Shown: piece by piece, positions 30,156-40,467 of the stretch
How positions within the stretch are numbered: position 1 is the first letter of the stretch
How the letters are laid out: each line of letters begins with the position of its first letter
Source: Chitinophagaceae bacterium
GTDB lineage: Bacteria > Bacteroidota > Bacteroidia > Chitinophagales > Chitinophagaceae
Reading direction: 5' to 3'
Assembly (NCBI GenBank): GCA_016720825.1
Contig: JADKJV010000012.1
Coordinates: forward strand, 49,397 to 113,396
DNA length: 64,000 nt
Position numbers and translations under genes: made by a program
Notes under the pieces: model-generated
Seen by the model: the letters and a program-made list of their open reading frames with translations, nothing else
Told to the model about the DNA's origin: nothing
Database searches by the model: none

Positions 30156-31481
30156 ATGTACAAATTCAGCAAGCTTACATCAGTTATCCTTTTTCTGGTA
30201 ATCACAATTACTGCCAATTCACAGGACCGGATGCCTTTTTCCGTGAAACTGGAACCCCTCCTTATTGATGGCTTTACCGGTATTCATTCTTATTGCTGGG
30301 CACAGGCTGATGATAAAATCCTGCTGATTGGGGGACGGACTGATGGTTTACACAAGCGCCAGCCGTTTGCGTCTTTTAAAGCACTTTATAACAATACGGA
30401 AGTGATTGTTATAGATCCACTGACTGGTAAAATCTGGAAAAAATCATTGTTATCACTGGAACCCGGATTGGCTGACCAGCTTCAAAGTTCAAATATGGAA
30501 TTTATCCAGGATGGGAACCAATTGTTACTGGCAGGTGGTTATGGATACAGTACTGAAAAGGGCAAACACCTTACTTACCCTTACCTGGTTGTAATAGATG
30601 TAAAAGAATTGATAGAAAGTGTCATAGAAAATAAAGACATAAAAAACAATATCCGCCGGATACCTGACGAAAACATGGCTGTTACAGGTGGCAAACTGAA
30701 TAAACTGGGAGAGATATTTTACCTGACAGGCGGCCATCGTTTTGACGGAGCATATAATCCGCATGGCCCTGATCACGGCCCTGGTTATTCACAGCTATAC
30801 ACGAACCAGATCCGGAAATTCCGTCTCACAAGTAATGGTGAAAACTGGAAAATTACCGGTTATGACACGGTAACAGATACCATGCTTTTACACAGACGGG
30901 ATTATAATTTATTACCACATACAGATAAATACGGGAACAGGATGTTTACCATGTATGCCGGGGTTTTCCAGTATGCAAAAGACCTGCCTTTTACAACATT
31001 GGTTGATATCAGTGCTGAAAGCCTGAAAGAGATTCCGGGATTCAACCAGCAATTCTGCCATTATCATACAGCCGGGTTCCCGATACATAATCAGTCCACT
31101 CAAACAGAGTACAGCTTGTTTTTCGGAGGCATCGCTATGAATTTTATAGACAGCAGCGGCCGGGTAGTGGGTGATTCTAATGTGCCGTTTGTAAAACATA
31201 TCAGTGTTGTAGAAAGGAAGGATGATCAGTTCATTGAATACACTATGCAGGCAGACATGAATGGCTATTACGGTGCCAGTGCAGAATTTATTCCGGCTAT
31301 AAGTACCGGTCTGTTTGATGACGGTATGCTGGAATTCAATAAACTAAAAACCGGGGAACAACTCGTGGGCTATATCCCCGGGGGGATTATGAGCAAAGGC
31401 CCGAATGTGTTGTGGAGCAATAATCCGGATGCCAGTAAAGCAAGTCCGGTTATCTGGAAAGTTTATCTGACCAAAAAATAA
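30156..31481 (+). CDS. Secreted kelch-like beta-propeller protein, unknown function
   Basis: 441 residues with a cleavable signal peptide (hydrophobic LTSVILFLVITITANS, then Q). Kelch-type blades with the diglycine are visible at KILLIGGRTDG, QLLLAGGYGYS and IFYLTGGHRFDG. The C-terminal part (TEYSLFFGGIAMNF) repeats the theme. I know no specific function; it is probably periplasmic or surface-exposed. The gene is alone on its strand, just after the polysaccharide locus, and converges with the methyltransferase gene 5 nt away. Confidence 0.65.
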   Translation: MYKFSKLTSVILFLVITITANSQDRMPFSVKLEPLLIDGFTGIHSYCWAQADDKILLIGGRTDGLHKRQPFASFKALYNNTEVIVIDPLTGKIWKKSLLSLEPGLADQLQSSNMEFIQDGNQLLLAGGYGYSTEKGKHLTYPYLVVIDVKELIESVIENKDIKNNIRRIPDENMAVTGGKLNKLGEIFYLTGGHRFDGAYNPHGPDHGPGYSQLYTNQIRKFRLTSNGENWKITGYDTVTDTMLLHRRDYNLLPHTDKYGNRMFTMYAGVFQYAKDLPFTTLVDISAESLKEIPGFNQQFCHYHTAGFPIHNQSTQTEYSLFFGGIAMNFIDSSGRVVGDSNVPFVKHISVVERKDDQFIEYTMQADMNGYYGASAEFIPAISTGLFDDGMLEFNKLKTGEQLVGYIPGGIMSKGPNVLWSNNPDASKASPVIWKVYLTKK

Positions 31482-31486
31482 CGGCA

Positions 31487-32080
31487 CTATCGCTTTTTCG
31501 CGACATACCTTACAATGGCGGCTTTGCCTTTGTGAAACGGCCCTTCATCCAGGAATTCTTCCGTTTCTTCACACAGGATACAATCCAGTGCGGCAAAATC
31601 CGATTTGAGCGTTTGCAGGTCATATAATAATGCCGGCTCTTTCGGCCCGCCGCTGTTATATTTCAACTGGTCTTTTGAGTAAGCCTCTAATACCAGGTGA
31701 GCACCCGGCTTCATAGACTCAATCATCTTTTGATGAAACTCCTGTCTTAACCCAGCAGGAAGATGTACATAAATAAGGCCGATGGCATCATATAAAACCC
31801 CGGGCTGGTAATCTTCAATGGACAATATATCATACTGAAGACTGATGTTTTTTTCTGCCGCCTGTTTCAAGGCTTTCTCCCTGGCAACGGTACTGAAGTC
31901 AAATGACCTCACTTCCCAGCCTTTGAAGGCAGCATACAACCCGTTCCGGCCTTCCCCATCAGCGGGCAACAGGATGCTGCCGGGCGTATGGGTATCTATA
32001 AATTGCTGAAAGAAAAGATTAGGGGCTTCACCATATACAGTTGCATGCCCTTTGTAACGCTCATCCCAGAATTCCTTCAT
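31487..32080 (-). CDS. Class I SAM-dependent methyltransferase, TehB/thiopurine-type
   Basis: 197 residues. It opens FWDERYKGHATVYGEAPN, the typical start of the TehB-like group. ILLPADGEGRNGLYAA occupies motif I and VRSFDFSTVAREKAL motif II. The family detoxifies small molecules, but the substrate here cannot be told. Located 11 nt downstream of the thioredoxin gene, so probably co-transcribed with it. Confidence 0.8.
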   Translation of the reverse strand: MKEFWDERYKGHATVYGEAPNLFFQQFIDTHTPGSILLPADGEGRNGLYAAFKGWEVRSFDFSTVAREKALKQAAEKNISLQYDILSIEDYQPGVLYDAIGLIYVHLPAGLRQEFHQKMIESMKPGAHLVLEAYSKDQLKYNSGGPKEPALLYDLQTLKSDFAALDCILCEETEEFLDEGPFHKGKAAIVRYVAKKR

Positions 32081-32091
32081 GTGATTTAGTT

Positions 32092-32478
32092 TTATTCCGC
32101 AGTTGCATCAGATGCAGGCTGTACCGGAATTAATTCTTCTTCGATAACCTGTTTCAGTACATGTTTGGGTAAAGCACCCGGCTGCATCATGGGTTCACCG
32201 TTTGAGCGGATAAATAAAAGCGTGGGGATACTCTGTATGCCAAATACGCCGGACAGCTCCTGTTCAATATCCGTATTCACTTTATAAATAAGCAGGCGGT
32301 CTGCATATTCAACAGAAAGCTCTTCGAGAATTGGTGCCACCATTTTGCAGGGACCGCACCAGTCGGCATAAAAATCGATAATAGCAGGTAAAGAACCCTG
32401 GTATGACCAGTCTTTGTTGGTATCATAATTAAATACCTTGTCCTTGAAATCCTGTGTGGTCATGGGAATGGTTGCCAT
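32092..32478 (-). CDS. Thioredoxin
   Basis: 128 residues. The active site DFYADWCGPCKMVAPILEEL and the cis-proline segment SIPTLLFI are intact; no signal peptide, so a cytoplasmic disulfide reductase. It has an acidic C-terminal tail (PASDATAE) beyond the usual 105-residue fold. It precedes the methyltransferase in a two-gene operon. Confidence 0.93.
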   Translation of the reverse strand: MATIPMTTQDFKDKVFNYDTNKDWSYQGSLPAIIDFYADWCGPCKMVAPILEELSVEYADRLLIYKVNTDIEQELSGVFGIQSIPTLLFIRSNGEPMMQPGALPKHVLKQVIEEELIPVQPASDATAE

Positions 32479-32494
32479 GGTTAATTGTTTGACA

Positions 32495-32502
32495 CAAAAT
32501 TA
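32495..32502 (-). promoter_or_regulatory. Possible promoter -7 box for thioredoxin
   Basis: On the minus strand TAATTTTG matches TAnnTTTG exactly and lies 16 nt before the start codon. The TTTG partner box is not evident at the expected distance. Confidence 0.35.
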
Positions 32503-32547
32503 AATAAACCCGGAAAATGGTTACGTAACATTCATCACAAATATCGC

Positions 32548-35019
32548 TTATCGTAAAAGTCCCTCAACTGTTTCAAGCTGGTAGCCTTTATCCTTCAGAT
32601 ACCGGATAATAACAGGGAGCTGGTTGTATAATTTATCAGTCCGCCGGGGGTCAGTTCCCGCATGAATCAGCAGGATAGCCCCGTTTAATCCTTTTTCCTG
32701 TTCCGTATTGAATAAATGTTTTAATAATTCTTCAGAAGATTTATACGATGCGCCCATTTCAGGCCAGGTGTAATCCGCATTGGTGCGTGTACCCGGCGTA
32801 AAATTGATAAGTTGAACACCCATACTGCTGCTCCAGTCTGCTACTTGGCTGTTCCACCATTCATACGGAGGGATGAAATAAGACTGCCGTTGGGGAATCC
32901 CATAATGCCCCATCGCCAGGTAATTCCTGGCGAGGTCGGAAAACATGGAATCCCTGCTTATCAGCAGGCTGTCGCGGTTGTTCCAATCGCAATAAAGCAG
33001 GTGATCATTTGAATGAGGGCCGAGGTACTGTTTTTGGGCAACTAATTTCCTGATAAATGGTTCCGCTTTTTTATTCCTGTACATCCGCCCGGTAAAGAAA
33101 AAACTGGCTTTTACATTTTCCTTTTTCAGGGATTTGATAATAACCGGAAGCCCTTCAAAATATTCATCAGCGGTAAATACAATGGCCAGCGTTTTACGGC
33201 TTGTGTCGCCCTGGTTTATGGCACCTTGTTCCACATTATAGCGGGTGATACTTACTTCATACTCTTTTGCTGCCAGGAGATAAATGAGCGATGCTGTACC
33301 ATCCATCGTTGGTTCGTTGGTGCTGTAATCGCCATAATCATCATGATAAACGGCCAGGTCACTCTGGAAGTCTTTGTATTCATCCGCATCATACAGCTGG
33401 ATACCGATCAGGTTTTTATAAATAGATGTGTAAACCGGTCCATCCACCAGCCCGCCATCAATTTTCATTTTACCAATATGGGTTAATGCAGAATGCGGAT
33501 CAGCAGGCATGTCCCCAAAACCAGGCAATCCATACACCATGCTGGTGCCCCAGGGATTGCAGCCGAGTAACCAGTCTACATTGGCCTGTTCAAATTCAGC
33601 CATGCTGCTATCATGACTCAGTTGCCTGTACCAATACAACTGCGTGGCAAACGAGGCCGTTAAATTATTACTGCACCAGATAAAAGGCACACCCCGGTAA
33701 AAAGCATTTTTCCGGGCTTTTTCCCACACACTATCAATGCCTTTTTTATAGAATGCGATGATTTCATTTTTTTCATCACCGGTTAATTGTTTAGCGAGTT
33801 CATAGTGACCGGGATTGACGAAAGGATACCACTGGTAATGACTGGCGGTATCTTTTCCCAGCCAGGGAGTAACCGGTTCCATCCGGGCATATTGCCGGGC
33901 ATATGCTTTTAAACCAATACTGGCAGCAGCCAATTCCATATCATCCGCCCAGTTTTCTTCGGCATAGATATAGGGGGAACGAACGGAAGCTGTTTGTGAA
34001 TAGCCGGGATATTCAACCTCGAACAAAAGCTTCATAAGCCTTAAACATCATCTTTACTGAATAGACCGGGTCAGGTTCCTTGTCAGCCGGGCACCAAGCG
34101 TAAATGCCGATGAAAATTTTCCGGCTATAGAGGAAACGCCGTTGGTGGCATTCATGAATTTACCGCGTTGCTGTGGTTTACCGGATACAAAATATACAGG
34201 ACGCTCTATTCCTCTTCCATAAAAATTTGTATCCTGCCGGGGAATACGCATACTCATGTGGTCTCGGTCATCTCCAATCTGGTTAAACATGATCTCTTTA
34301 GAAGGATTCATTTTCAATAACCAGTCAAGTCCCCATTTTGCTTCATCCAAGACATCCGCCCTTCCATTCTTGCCTGTTAGACCATTGGCCTGGTATTCGT
34401 CTGTAAATACCATCCTGAAATCGCGATATGCAGCGAGTAAATGCCAGGTGGCATTGGCACTGGTGGTACTGTATTGCAGGTAATCACTGGCATCATGCCA
34501 GCCACCTACAACATCCACATAGGAACTGTCTTTTCCTGGTCCATACAAAGTATAACCATCATGGGTATGGCAGCTGTCATTCAGGGAAGGATTGAATCCA
34601 GTTCTTTGCTGGCGCATGTAGCGCAAACAAAAATCTGCACGGCCATGGTAAACGGAATCATCAATACGGAAGATGGGGGTTTCAGTATTACCCGCCCTCA
34701 GGTAATAAAAACCAGCAGTTTTGAATGTAGAAAAATTGATCCTGGCTGTATGGCGGAAAGGGCCATAAGCGCCAAAATCCTCCGATACCGGGATCTTCAT
34801 CACGACTTGTCCGCTTAATGCACGCACCAGCGAAACTTCTTTTACCAGTTCATCCGTTTTAGTACACCACACTGCTGTTTTAATGCCCTGTTCAGGATAA
34901 CCCAGGATATTAAACCGGATCCAGCTTTGCTGCAGTGAATCGGGTGTTTGTGCTGTTGCTTGCCTGAAACTCAGGGACAACAGGCAAACAATAAAAATGA
35001 CAGGCAATTTTTTGAACAT
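32548..35019 (-). CDS. GH9 glycoside hydrolase fused to a NodB-like deacetylase domain (two compensating indels)
   Basis: About 823 residues, secreted (signal peptide LPVIFIVCLLSLSFRQATA). An N-terminal immunoglobulin-like cellulase domain (IRFNILGYPEQGIKTA) precedes a GH9 catalytic domain: GGWHDASDYLQY carries the aspartates, GCNPWGTSMVYG and DYSTNEPTMDG the general-acid glutamate. The last 200 residues are NodB-like: VFTADEYFEG replaces TFDDGP, GPHSNDHL retains HxxxH, and FIPPYEWW follows. Probably cleaves a beta-1,4-glucan-type polymer. The gene is split at 34080-34081 (one base missing) and near 34026-34033 (one extra base); the changes cancel out. Confidence 0.78.
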
Positions 35020-35080
35020 GCGGGAAACAGGTCCGGTATTGACAATCCGGCCGGATGTAATTTACCAATTCCCGGAGGTA

Positions 35081-36396
35081 TTATTTCAAATCCACTTTGT
35101 AAACCTGGTCAATTAAACCAGCCTGCGCCGGATCGAGGTAAATAAACAGGCCTTCCTCCTGGAGTTTGAATTTTACTTTTCCTACGGAAGGGAAACTGGT
35201 TACGGCTGTTACAGGGTCTTTCCACCCGGGAATGAAAATATATCCTTTGTTGTCCGGCCGCAGTACATGCACATAACCGGTTTTATCTTTCCGGGTTACA
35301 ACGCCCCATTCCTGCGGGGCGATCCAGTTACCACGCGTACCATACACTGATGGACCATACTGCTGCAGCCACTGTCCTATTTTTTCAATGTATCCACGAA
35401 CTCGGTCTGGATGGTTCCATCGGGCATGGGACCTACATTCAGTAACAGGTTTGCATTGGCGCCGGCGTCGCTGACCAGGTAATGGATCAGTTCGCGGACC
35501 GTTTTATAATGTGTATCGGTGATATTGAATCCCCATGAATCATTCATCGTCTCACAGGATTCCAGTGGCATTTGTTCAGACGCGGCCTGGAAACTCAATC
35601 CGGATTTATTCTGACCGGGAATATCCTTTTCAAACATCTGGAAATCTTCGCCGGGTAAAGGATCGAGGTGATGGTTATTTCCTATCATGCAATGCGGCTG
35701 CAGTTTGTGGATCAGTGAATAGATCTCATCATATTTCCAGTCGATCCGCGAACTGCGGTCTGCAGCACCTTCAGGATTGGTCTGGTCCCAGTGGCCATCA
35801 AACCAAATCGACATAATATCTCCGTAATTGGTGAGCAGTTCTGTTAACTGGTTTTTCATGAACTGCAGGTAAGCGGCATAATTGGATGGCCCTGTCCTGC
35901 CCGTGGCTTGCCCGGTTCGGCCGGTTTGCCAGGGATAATCCTCCCGCGACCAGTCCAGTGTTGAATAATATAAACCCAGTTTAATTCCCTGTTTCCGGCA
36001 TTCATCTGCCAGCATTTTAAGTACATCTTTCCCATAAGGCGTGTTGGTGATTTTCCAGTCTGAATATTTGGTATCCCAGTTGGAGAAACCATCATGGTGA
36101 CGGGTGATGAAGACGATGTATTTCATTCCGGCACTTTTAGCAGCCGTAACCCAGGCAGCTGCATCAAACTGCTGCGGGTTAAAAACATGTAACAGTTTTT
36201 TATAATCGGGCACTTTGATATTCCGGTTATTCATCACCCATTCTCCTGCCCCGAGCACACTGGATGCACCCCAGTGGATAAACATGCCAAATTTATTATC
36301 CTGGAATTGCTGGCTTGCAGGAACTAAATTGTTTTGAGAACGGACAACAGATGCTGTGATTAAGATAATGACAGCTATAAGCAGGAGTCGGCGCAT
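35081..36396 (-). CDS. GH29 alpha-L-fucosidase (one indel)
   Basis: About 438 residues, with the signal peptide LLLIAVIILITASVVRS. GH29 hallmarks are FGMFIHWGASS, MKYIVFITRHHDGFSNWDTKYSDW, GLYYSTLDW and the nucleophile-bearing SIWFDGHWD; NLLLNVGPMPDG closes the barrel. The frame breaks in the T-run 35380-35385; one further A in the mRNA restores DTLKKIGQWLQQYGPS and a C-terminal beta domain. The start at 36396 is chosen for the signal peptide. Releases terminal alpha-L-fucose from glycans. It lies about 60 nt upstream of the GH9 gene on the same strand, so the two may cooperate. Confidence 0.87.
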
Positions 36397-36486
36397 GTGG
36401 AAGATTTTATTCAACCGAAACTTACCGAATTTCTGCGAATCCGGGTTTGACAAATTCCTGATGCAATACATTACCATACCCAACAT

Positions 36487-36521
36487 AAAAAACTGCCACT
36501 CCGGAAAAACCGGAATGGCAG
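36487..36521 (-). terminator. Rho-independent terminator
   Basis: On the minus strand a 12-bp stem with one mismatch (36493-36504 with 36510-36521, closed by a T5 loop) is followed by TTTTTT. It ends the transcript of the haem-motif lipoprotein gene. Confidence 0.85.
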
Positions 36522-36545
36522 TATCATTATGGCAAGAAACAATCT

Positions 36546-37262
36546 TTAGTTATTCGGCATCCCGGCTGCAATCCATTTCTGCAGCTGGGTGATTTTGCAA
36601 TCAGAGAATTTAGATCCGCCTTTGGGCATCGCTGAAAAACCGGAGGCCTGGGTTATACTGCCCATCAGTTTCCCATTCAGCGCCTGCACTTTCACTGCGG
36701 CATATGTACTGAGATCAATGCCACCGCCGAGTGAAGCAGGCTGGTGACAACCTTTGCAGTAAGTATTCATCATCGGGGCAATGGCACCTGAGTAAGTATA
36801 GAGTGTAGTATCACAGGCATTGCAGGAATTATTCTTTGCGCCCTGGGCGATCCATTTATAGATAATATCTTTTTGTGCCTGGGTATAACCGGCATACGGT
36901 GGCGGTGGCATGCGGTCGCTGCCGGATTTACTCAGCACTTTATAGAGTTTGCTGCTGCCGGGGTTACCGGGATTCACACCACCGGTTGACATGATCTTAG
37001 CATACGAAGTGAGTTCTATCCCGTCTTTATGCGTTGCTGCATCATGGCATCCGCTCATGGCGCAAGTGGAATTCAGCAATGGCTGAACCGTGTTTACAAA
37101 ATAAACAGTGTCGGCACTGCAGTTGGTAACTTCAGTCGGAGTAACTCCGCCCCCGTTACCGGAGCCACCGGCCGGATCCAGTATTTCATGGCGACAGGTA
37201 ATGGCAAGTACAAAAAGGGAAGAAAGAACAAGAAGCGGACGGATTAGTTTTACTAACTGCAT
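36546..37262 (-). CDS. Lipoprotein with cytochrome c-like haem motifs
   Basis: 238 residues. The signal peptide ends LAITC, a plausible lipobox, followed by a Gly-rich linker. Two homologous halves each carry a haem-type motif: STCAMSGCHDAA (CX4CH spacing) near residue 66 and NTYCKGCHQPA (CX2CH) near residue 170, each followed by a GIDLSTYA/GIELTSYA segment and a W-I-x-x-G helix. This resembles the planctomycete-type cytochrome c domain family. Probably an outer-membrane-anchored electron-transfer or haem protein. Monocistronic, with its own terminator. Confidence 0.7.
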   Translation of the reverse strand: MQLVKLIRPLLVLSSLFVLAITCRHEILDPAGGSGNGGGVTPTEVTNCSADTVYFVNTVQPLLNSTCAMSGCHDAATHKDGIELTSYAKIMSTGGVNPGNPGSSKLYKVLSKSGSDRMPPPPYAGYTQAQKDIIYKWIAQGAKNNSCNACDTTLYTYSGAIAPMMNTYCKGCHQPASLGGGIDLSTYAAVKVQALNGKLMGSITQASGFSAMPKGGSKFSDCKITQLQKWIAAGMPNN

Positions 37263-37520
37263 GGGTTTGGCGTTTTCTTTATCAGTAATAACCGGCAGTC
37301 ATATAAAATAATAATAACGTTCAACCTGCCAGTTTACATATCGCGATGACTCATGCAAAAATGATTCCTCCTTCGCTTAGAATTAATATTTGTGAATAAA
37401 AAAATGTGAAATTTCAATTCGTAGCAGGAAAAACCACCGGGAAGAAAGTAAAAATTGATTTATAGATCAATGTTTGTTTGTGTAATTGATCCAGGTTATC
37501 CGGGAAATGCAATGTCATTT

Positions 37521-38618
37521 TTAATACCCGATCACCAATTTGAGTTTACCCCATAACTCATTATCAAAACTGGAGAGTGCCAGCTGTACGTTTCCGGCAG
37601 ATTCTCCCATACGGATGACTACGACACCCTGGGAAGGAACGACGTAAATCTTCTGGTCATTTTTACCAAGCGCGGCATACATATCTGCCGGCGCGTTAGG
37701 CGTCAGCATGCCGGGGAAAACGGCCTGCACCGTTGGCAGCATATAATTGGATTTGCCATTCAGCCAGGTGAGATAACCGTAAGAAGGATTCAGGCTTTGA
37801 GAAGTATTGACCTGGCTGTTGAAATAATTGGTATCGGAAAGAACAGTAGTCGTATTCCATTTCCCTTTGTTCAGCAGCAGTAATCCATAACGGGCCATAC
37901 TCCTGGGATTGCTGAAATACACGTTATCATTACCTGAAGGTAACCAGGCGCCGTTCATGCCAATCACATCCCTGATCTTCTGCTGGAAATAACCATTGTA
38001 TGTCATACCAGTGGCATTTTCAACCACTTTATCTAATATCGTATATGGTGCATTGTGGTAAGCCCATCTTGTACCCGCGTCTGCTTTGTATTGCAGACAG
38101 GATGGTGTTGTGCAGCTGTTGTCCGGCACACCATCATCCAGTCCGGTAGTCATGGTCAGCTGGTGCCTGACTGTAATAAGGTTTTCTTTTGCCAGAGGGG
38201 CAGATGTCCATCCTGTACCGAGATATTGGGAAGTCTTATTATTTATATTAATCTTACCCTCCTGTTGTGCAATACCCACAATCATGGCGGTGAGCGTTTT
38301 GCCGGCCGATGCCCAGTACCAGAGGCTGTCAACAGTAAAAGTGCCGAAATACCTTTCTGAAACGATCTTACCATTTTTTAGGATGATAAATGCTTTGGTT
38401 CCTTTACTCTGCAAATAGGTATAACAATCATTCAGTGCTGTTTCATTCCAGCCGAGTGATGCGACAGTTGTGGTTTGCCATTCAGTACCCGTCACCGGCG
38501 GGAAATACATCGTGGCCGGGGTTGGCGTAGGCGGGTTGTTATTTCCCCCTCCTGAATCTTCTTTTTTACAGGAAATAAGTACAAAGAGTAACAGGGTAAA
38601 CAGGGCTAATGGCTTCAT
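37521..38618 (-). CDS. Serine hydrolase, class C beta-lactamase family lipoprotein
   Basis: 365 residues from the ATG at 38618, chosen because the lipoprotein signal LFVLISCKKEDS begins there. A low-complexity GGGNNNPPTPTP linker leads to the domain. The catalytic SxxK is ASAGKTLTA and the YxN tyrosine motif is WAYHNAPYT. Such proteins are usually esterases or D-aminopeptidases rather than antibiotic-hydrolysing enzymes; the third motif (HxG/KTG) is not clear. Located on the cell envelope. Monocistronic in appearance. Confidence 0.8.
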   Translation of the reverse strand: MKPLALFTLLLFVLISCKKEDSGGGNNNPPTPTPATMYFPPVTGTEWQTTTVASLGWNETALNDCYTYLQSKGTKAFIILKNGKIVSERYFGTFTVDSLWYWASAGKTLTAMIVGIAQQEGKININNKTSQYLGTGWTSAPLAKENLITVRHQLTMTTGLDDGVPDNSCTTPSCLQYKADAGTRWAYHNAPYTILDKVVENATGMTYNGYFQQKIRDVIGMNGAWLPSGNDNVYFSNPRSMARYGLLLLNKGKWNTTTVLSDTNYFNSQVNTSQSLNPSYGYLTWLNGKSNYMLPTVQAVFPGMLTPNAPADMYAALGKNDQKIYVVPSQGVVVIRMGESAGNVQLALSSFDNELWGKLKLVIGY

Positions 38619-38834
38619 GTATTCGGTTTTCGGGGGATAAGACTTAACCAGCACTAACTGGTTTAATGACAGCCTCTAAAATAATCAATGTAGTCAGCCC
38701 TCAATTGCCAAGCCGTTTATAAATTGTTTGTCAACCGTGATGATTGGGTTTTAGCTATTGGATTTGGGATTTGGCCTTCAAATTTGGGTTTTTTGACTTT
38801 TTATTTTTTGACTTTTTAGTGAGTTTGTATAAAC

Positions 38835-38875
38835 AAAAAAGCCAGGAATACTCAGTTTTACTTCGTATTCCTGGC
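38835..38875 (-). terminator. Rho-independent terminator
   Basis: An 11-bp perfect stem (GCCAGGAATAC, 38841-38851, with GTATTCCTGGC, 38865-38875) is followed on the minus strand by TTTTTT. It lies just after the stop of the W/Y-rich protein gene. Confidence 0.85.
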
Positions 38876-38897
38876 AGATATTAAACGACTGTCTGCT

Positions 38898-40361
38898 TTA
38901 TTGTTTGCTGTTCGATATGTTACTGTTATTATTCCTTGGGGAAAAGGTTATATCAAAAGGTGTTTCTGTTTGCAGGATTTTAGGCGGCAGGAAAACCAAC
39001 TGCGGTTCTGTGGGCCATTGCAAGTCTGTTCTTATATTATCAGCACTGGCATTTGGGCCGTTTTTAACGGGTTTTTCCTTGCGCTTGTTATTTGCAGGTT
39101 TTTTTTCCTGGGGTTGCTGCACCGGCTGTCTCGTTTGCGGCTGCTGTACAGGTTGCTTGGTCTGCGGTTGCCTTACAGGTTCACGGTTTTGCGGTTGCTG
39201 AACCGGTTGTTTGGTCTGCGGCTGCCTGACAGGTTCACGTTTTTTCTGTTCTTGTACCGGCTGTGTAACAGGCACTGTTCTTACCCGTTCTATTTTCCTT
39301 GGCGTTTGCCATGGTACACGTTTGGGATCATTGTTTACAGGCACATTCACTGGCTGGTCTTTTCGGAAAGGTTTTACCGGTTCCTGTACGGGTTGGTCTT
39401 TTGTACGTGGGGTTATTGGTTCATCCCTTCTGAAAGGTTTTACGGGAACCTGACCAGGCTGGTCAGTGGTACGGGGATTCACCACTGGTGTTTCATTCGG
39501 TTTCCTGTTACCGGGTTGACCGTTATTCATACGACGTGATTCAGTCACCCTTCTCACTTCAGGTTTTCCATCATTCCAGTTTGTAGTCCTGGTTGGTGCC
39601 GGTTTAACACCGTTGTTTTGGTTTCTTTCCACACGCGGACGATAAAGCCTGAGCTCATTACTGGCCAGGTTTTGTGACGGCCGGTCTGTTTGCCTGAGGT
39701 TAACCTGTCTGACATTGTTGCCACTGCGTCTTTGCACATCGTTCCTGTTAGGCCCCGTGTTGTAACGCATATTATCGGCACGGCTTTCATAAATATTATT
39801 GATAACTGTTGACTGGTTGATAATGGTTGTGTAATTATTGACAGAAACGTAGTAGTTGTAAATCTTTGGTCTTCCAAAATCCCTGTCCCTTACAAAATGC
39901 CATTGGTTATAAGGCTGCTGGTATCCGCCGCCGTATGCAAAGTCAATGCTGATGCCGGGTCCGATTGGTGCCCAGCCATAATAGCCTGCCGACATTCTCC
40001 AGGTCACCCATCCGGGTCCCCATTCGTTGCCGGGTATCCAGGCATAACCATAATATGGATCGTAATACCATCTTCCGTAATGGAAAGGTGCCCAGCCCCA
40101 GGCATAATCAGAATACCAGGTCCATCCTGCATCCGTATAGATCCAGTAACCATTGGAACTGTAAGGCGCAAAATCATCTGATACATCCGGTACCCAGACG
40201 TATCCGTAGTCCGGATTATCTATCCATTCACCATAAGGACTCATGTCATCATAAAACAACTGGAAACTGACTGAAGACTGTGCGGCTGCAGGTGTACTAA
40301 CACCACAGTGTACAGTGAGCAGGAATATGGAAGCAATAAATAATCTGAATACAGGTTTCAT
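38898..40361 (-). CDS. Secreted W/Y-rich protein (DUF6600-like) with a Q/P/R repeat tail
   Basis: 487 residues. After a signal peptide (hydrophobic core IASIFLLTVHC) come repeated aromatic units such as PDYGYVWVPD, GYWIYTDAGWTWYSDYAWGWAPFHYGRWYYD and YGWAPIGPG, resembling the DUF6600 family of envelope proteins. Residues about 210-440 are disordered and rich in P, Q, R and V, ending in near-tandem decamers of the type QPVQQPQTKQ / REPVRQPQTK. Function unknown; probably surface or periplasmic and possibly wall- or polysaccharide-associated. Monocistronic, with a terminator at its 3' end. Confidence 0.6.
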   Translation of the reverse strand: MKPVFRLFIASIFLLTVHCGVSTPAAAQSSVSFQLFYDDMSPYGEWIDNPDYGYVWVPDVSDDFAPYSSNGYWIYTDAGWTWYSDYAWGWAPFHYGRWYYDPYYGYAWIPGNEWGPGWVTWRMSAGYYGWAPIGPGISIDFAYGGGYQQPYNQWHFVRDRDFGRPKIYNYYVSVNNYTTIINQSTVINNIYESRADNMRYNTGPNRNDVQRRSGNNVRQVNLRQTDRPSQNLASNELRLYRPRVERNQNNGVKPAPTRTTNWNDGKPEVRRVTESRRMNNGQPGNRKPNETPVVNPRTTDQPGQVPVKPFRRDEPITPRTKDQPVQEPVKPFRKDQPVNVPVNNDPKRVPWQTPRKIERVRTVPVTQPVQEQKKREPVRQPQTKQPVQQPQNREPVRQPQTKQPVQQPQTRQPVQQPQEKKPANNKRKEKPVKNGPNASADNIRTDLQWPTEPQLVFLPPKILQTETPFDITFSPRNNNSNISNSKQ

Positions 40362-40467
40362 AATTTGTTTGCCTTAACATCGTTTGATTAACTCCTGGGA
40401 ACCAGGTCTTATAAAGATGGTTCCTTTAGATGTTCTTTATGTTACAGGCTTAAACAAATCAATTATA

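Noticed and set aside
38901..39539. Plus-strand 212-residue open frame, Leu/Arg/Phe-rich
   Set aside because: Antisense of the Q/P/R repeat tail; the minus-strand gene has a signal peptide and terminator.
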